In this document: piece after piece, positions 13,230 to 13,316 of the stretch | How the letters are laid out: each line of letters opens with the position of its first letter | How positions within the stretch are numbered: the first letter of the stretch is position 1 | NCBI GenBank assembly: GCA_016780825.1 | Contig: JADHLF010000050.1 | Coordinates: 1-13,316 of the forward strand | Origin: Planktomarina sp. | GTDB taxonomy: Bacteria > Pseudomonadota > Alphaproteobacteria > Rhodobacterales > Rhodobacteraceae | Reading direction: 5' to 3' | Length of the DNA stretch: 13,316 nucleotides | Program-made: the position numbers and the translations under genes | Notes under the pieces: model-generated | The model's database searches: none | The model's input: the letters and a program-made list of their open reading frames with translations, nothing else | What the model was told of the DNA's origin: nothing

Positions 13230-13316
13230 CTATGCGCTCAATAGTTGGCGCCACTCAGCAAGAGCAGCGGTTCGATTGAGCTTGAAATTGTCTCGTGAGT
13301 AGAAGTGGCGTTCCTG
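13230..13316 (-). CDS. Probable tyrosine recombinase C-terminus (cut by window edge)
   Basis: Twenty-eight codons enter from the right edge and end at a TAG at 13230. The segment HFYSRDNFKLNRTAALAEWRQLL fits the pattern at the very C-terminus of many phage and island integrases: Tyr-x-Arg, a short gap, Arg, then Ala-Leu-x-x-Trp. The catalytic domain would be outside the window. Support comes from context: an att-like tRNA-Asn fragment lies 310 nt away. The stretch is too short for certainty, and any other protein tail is possible. Confidence 0.4.
   Translation of the reverse strand, partial: QERHFYSRDNFKLNRTAALAEWRQLLSA

Noticed and set aside
12958..13254. A 98-codon minus-strand frame across the scar zone.
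   Set aside because: The Hyi-like and integrase-like similarity is in a different frame; this one has no recognisable content.
1..13316. The window as a closed circle with one integrase crossing the joint.
   Set aside because: Joining position 1 to 13316 puts the two integrase-like frames out of register, and the sequence between is core chromosome.

Overview
The window looks like chromosome of a marine alphaproteobacterium of the Rhodobacteraceae (Roseobacter-group) type. The reasons are an S9 protein with the long alphaproteobacterial N-terminal extension, TrmFO and GluQRS in a compact housekeeping cluster, a Hint-domain protein of the kind common in roseobacters, and the tail of a CtrA response regulator beside ligA-recG. 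Most of the window is ordinary, moderately GC-rich core genome. The two ends are not: each end cuts through a probable tyrosine-recombinase gene.

Left end (1-627): an AT-richer integrase gene reads leftward out of the window. Its promoter lies just beyond the rpsI terminator. Next comes rplM-rpsI (minus strand) with a strong sigma70-like promoter. A hotdog thioesterase (minus) then diverges from a plus-strand run: an ECHDC3-like crotonase-family protein, trmFO, a small SAM methyltransferase and gluQ. The methyltransferase and gluQ overlap by 4 nt. hisI (minus) converges on gluQ and diverges from an IscU/NifU-like scaffold gene. After that come a Hint-domain protein (plus) and a 47-residue single-TM protein (minus).

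Right half: recG and ligA (minus) overlap by 4 nt and are probably co-transcribed. LigA is full length and collinear with its family, but all four cysteines of the normally conserved zinc finger are replaced. This is the most striking protein-level observation in the window.

Right end (12,480-13,316): this is a scar zone. Upstream of ligA there is only the last ~65 codons of ctrA, preceded directly by AT-rich DNA with an in-frame stop. Next are two perfect tandem copies of an 11-bp motif and a 21-nt copy of the 3' end of a tRNA-Asn gene, a classic integrase attachment-site signature. Beyond it lie the last ~40 codons of a hydroxypyruvate-isomerase-like gene and, at the window edge, 28 codons that resemble an integrase C-terminus. 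I infer that a mobile element using tRNA-Asn, followed by deletion or rearrangement, truncated ctrA and removed the usual upstream part of the ctrA-ligA-recG neighbourhood.

I see no complete novel multi-gene system. The points worth following are the zinc-less LigA, the ctrA/tRNA-Asn scar, the scaffold protein lacking one cluster-ligand cysteine, and the two integrase edges.
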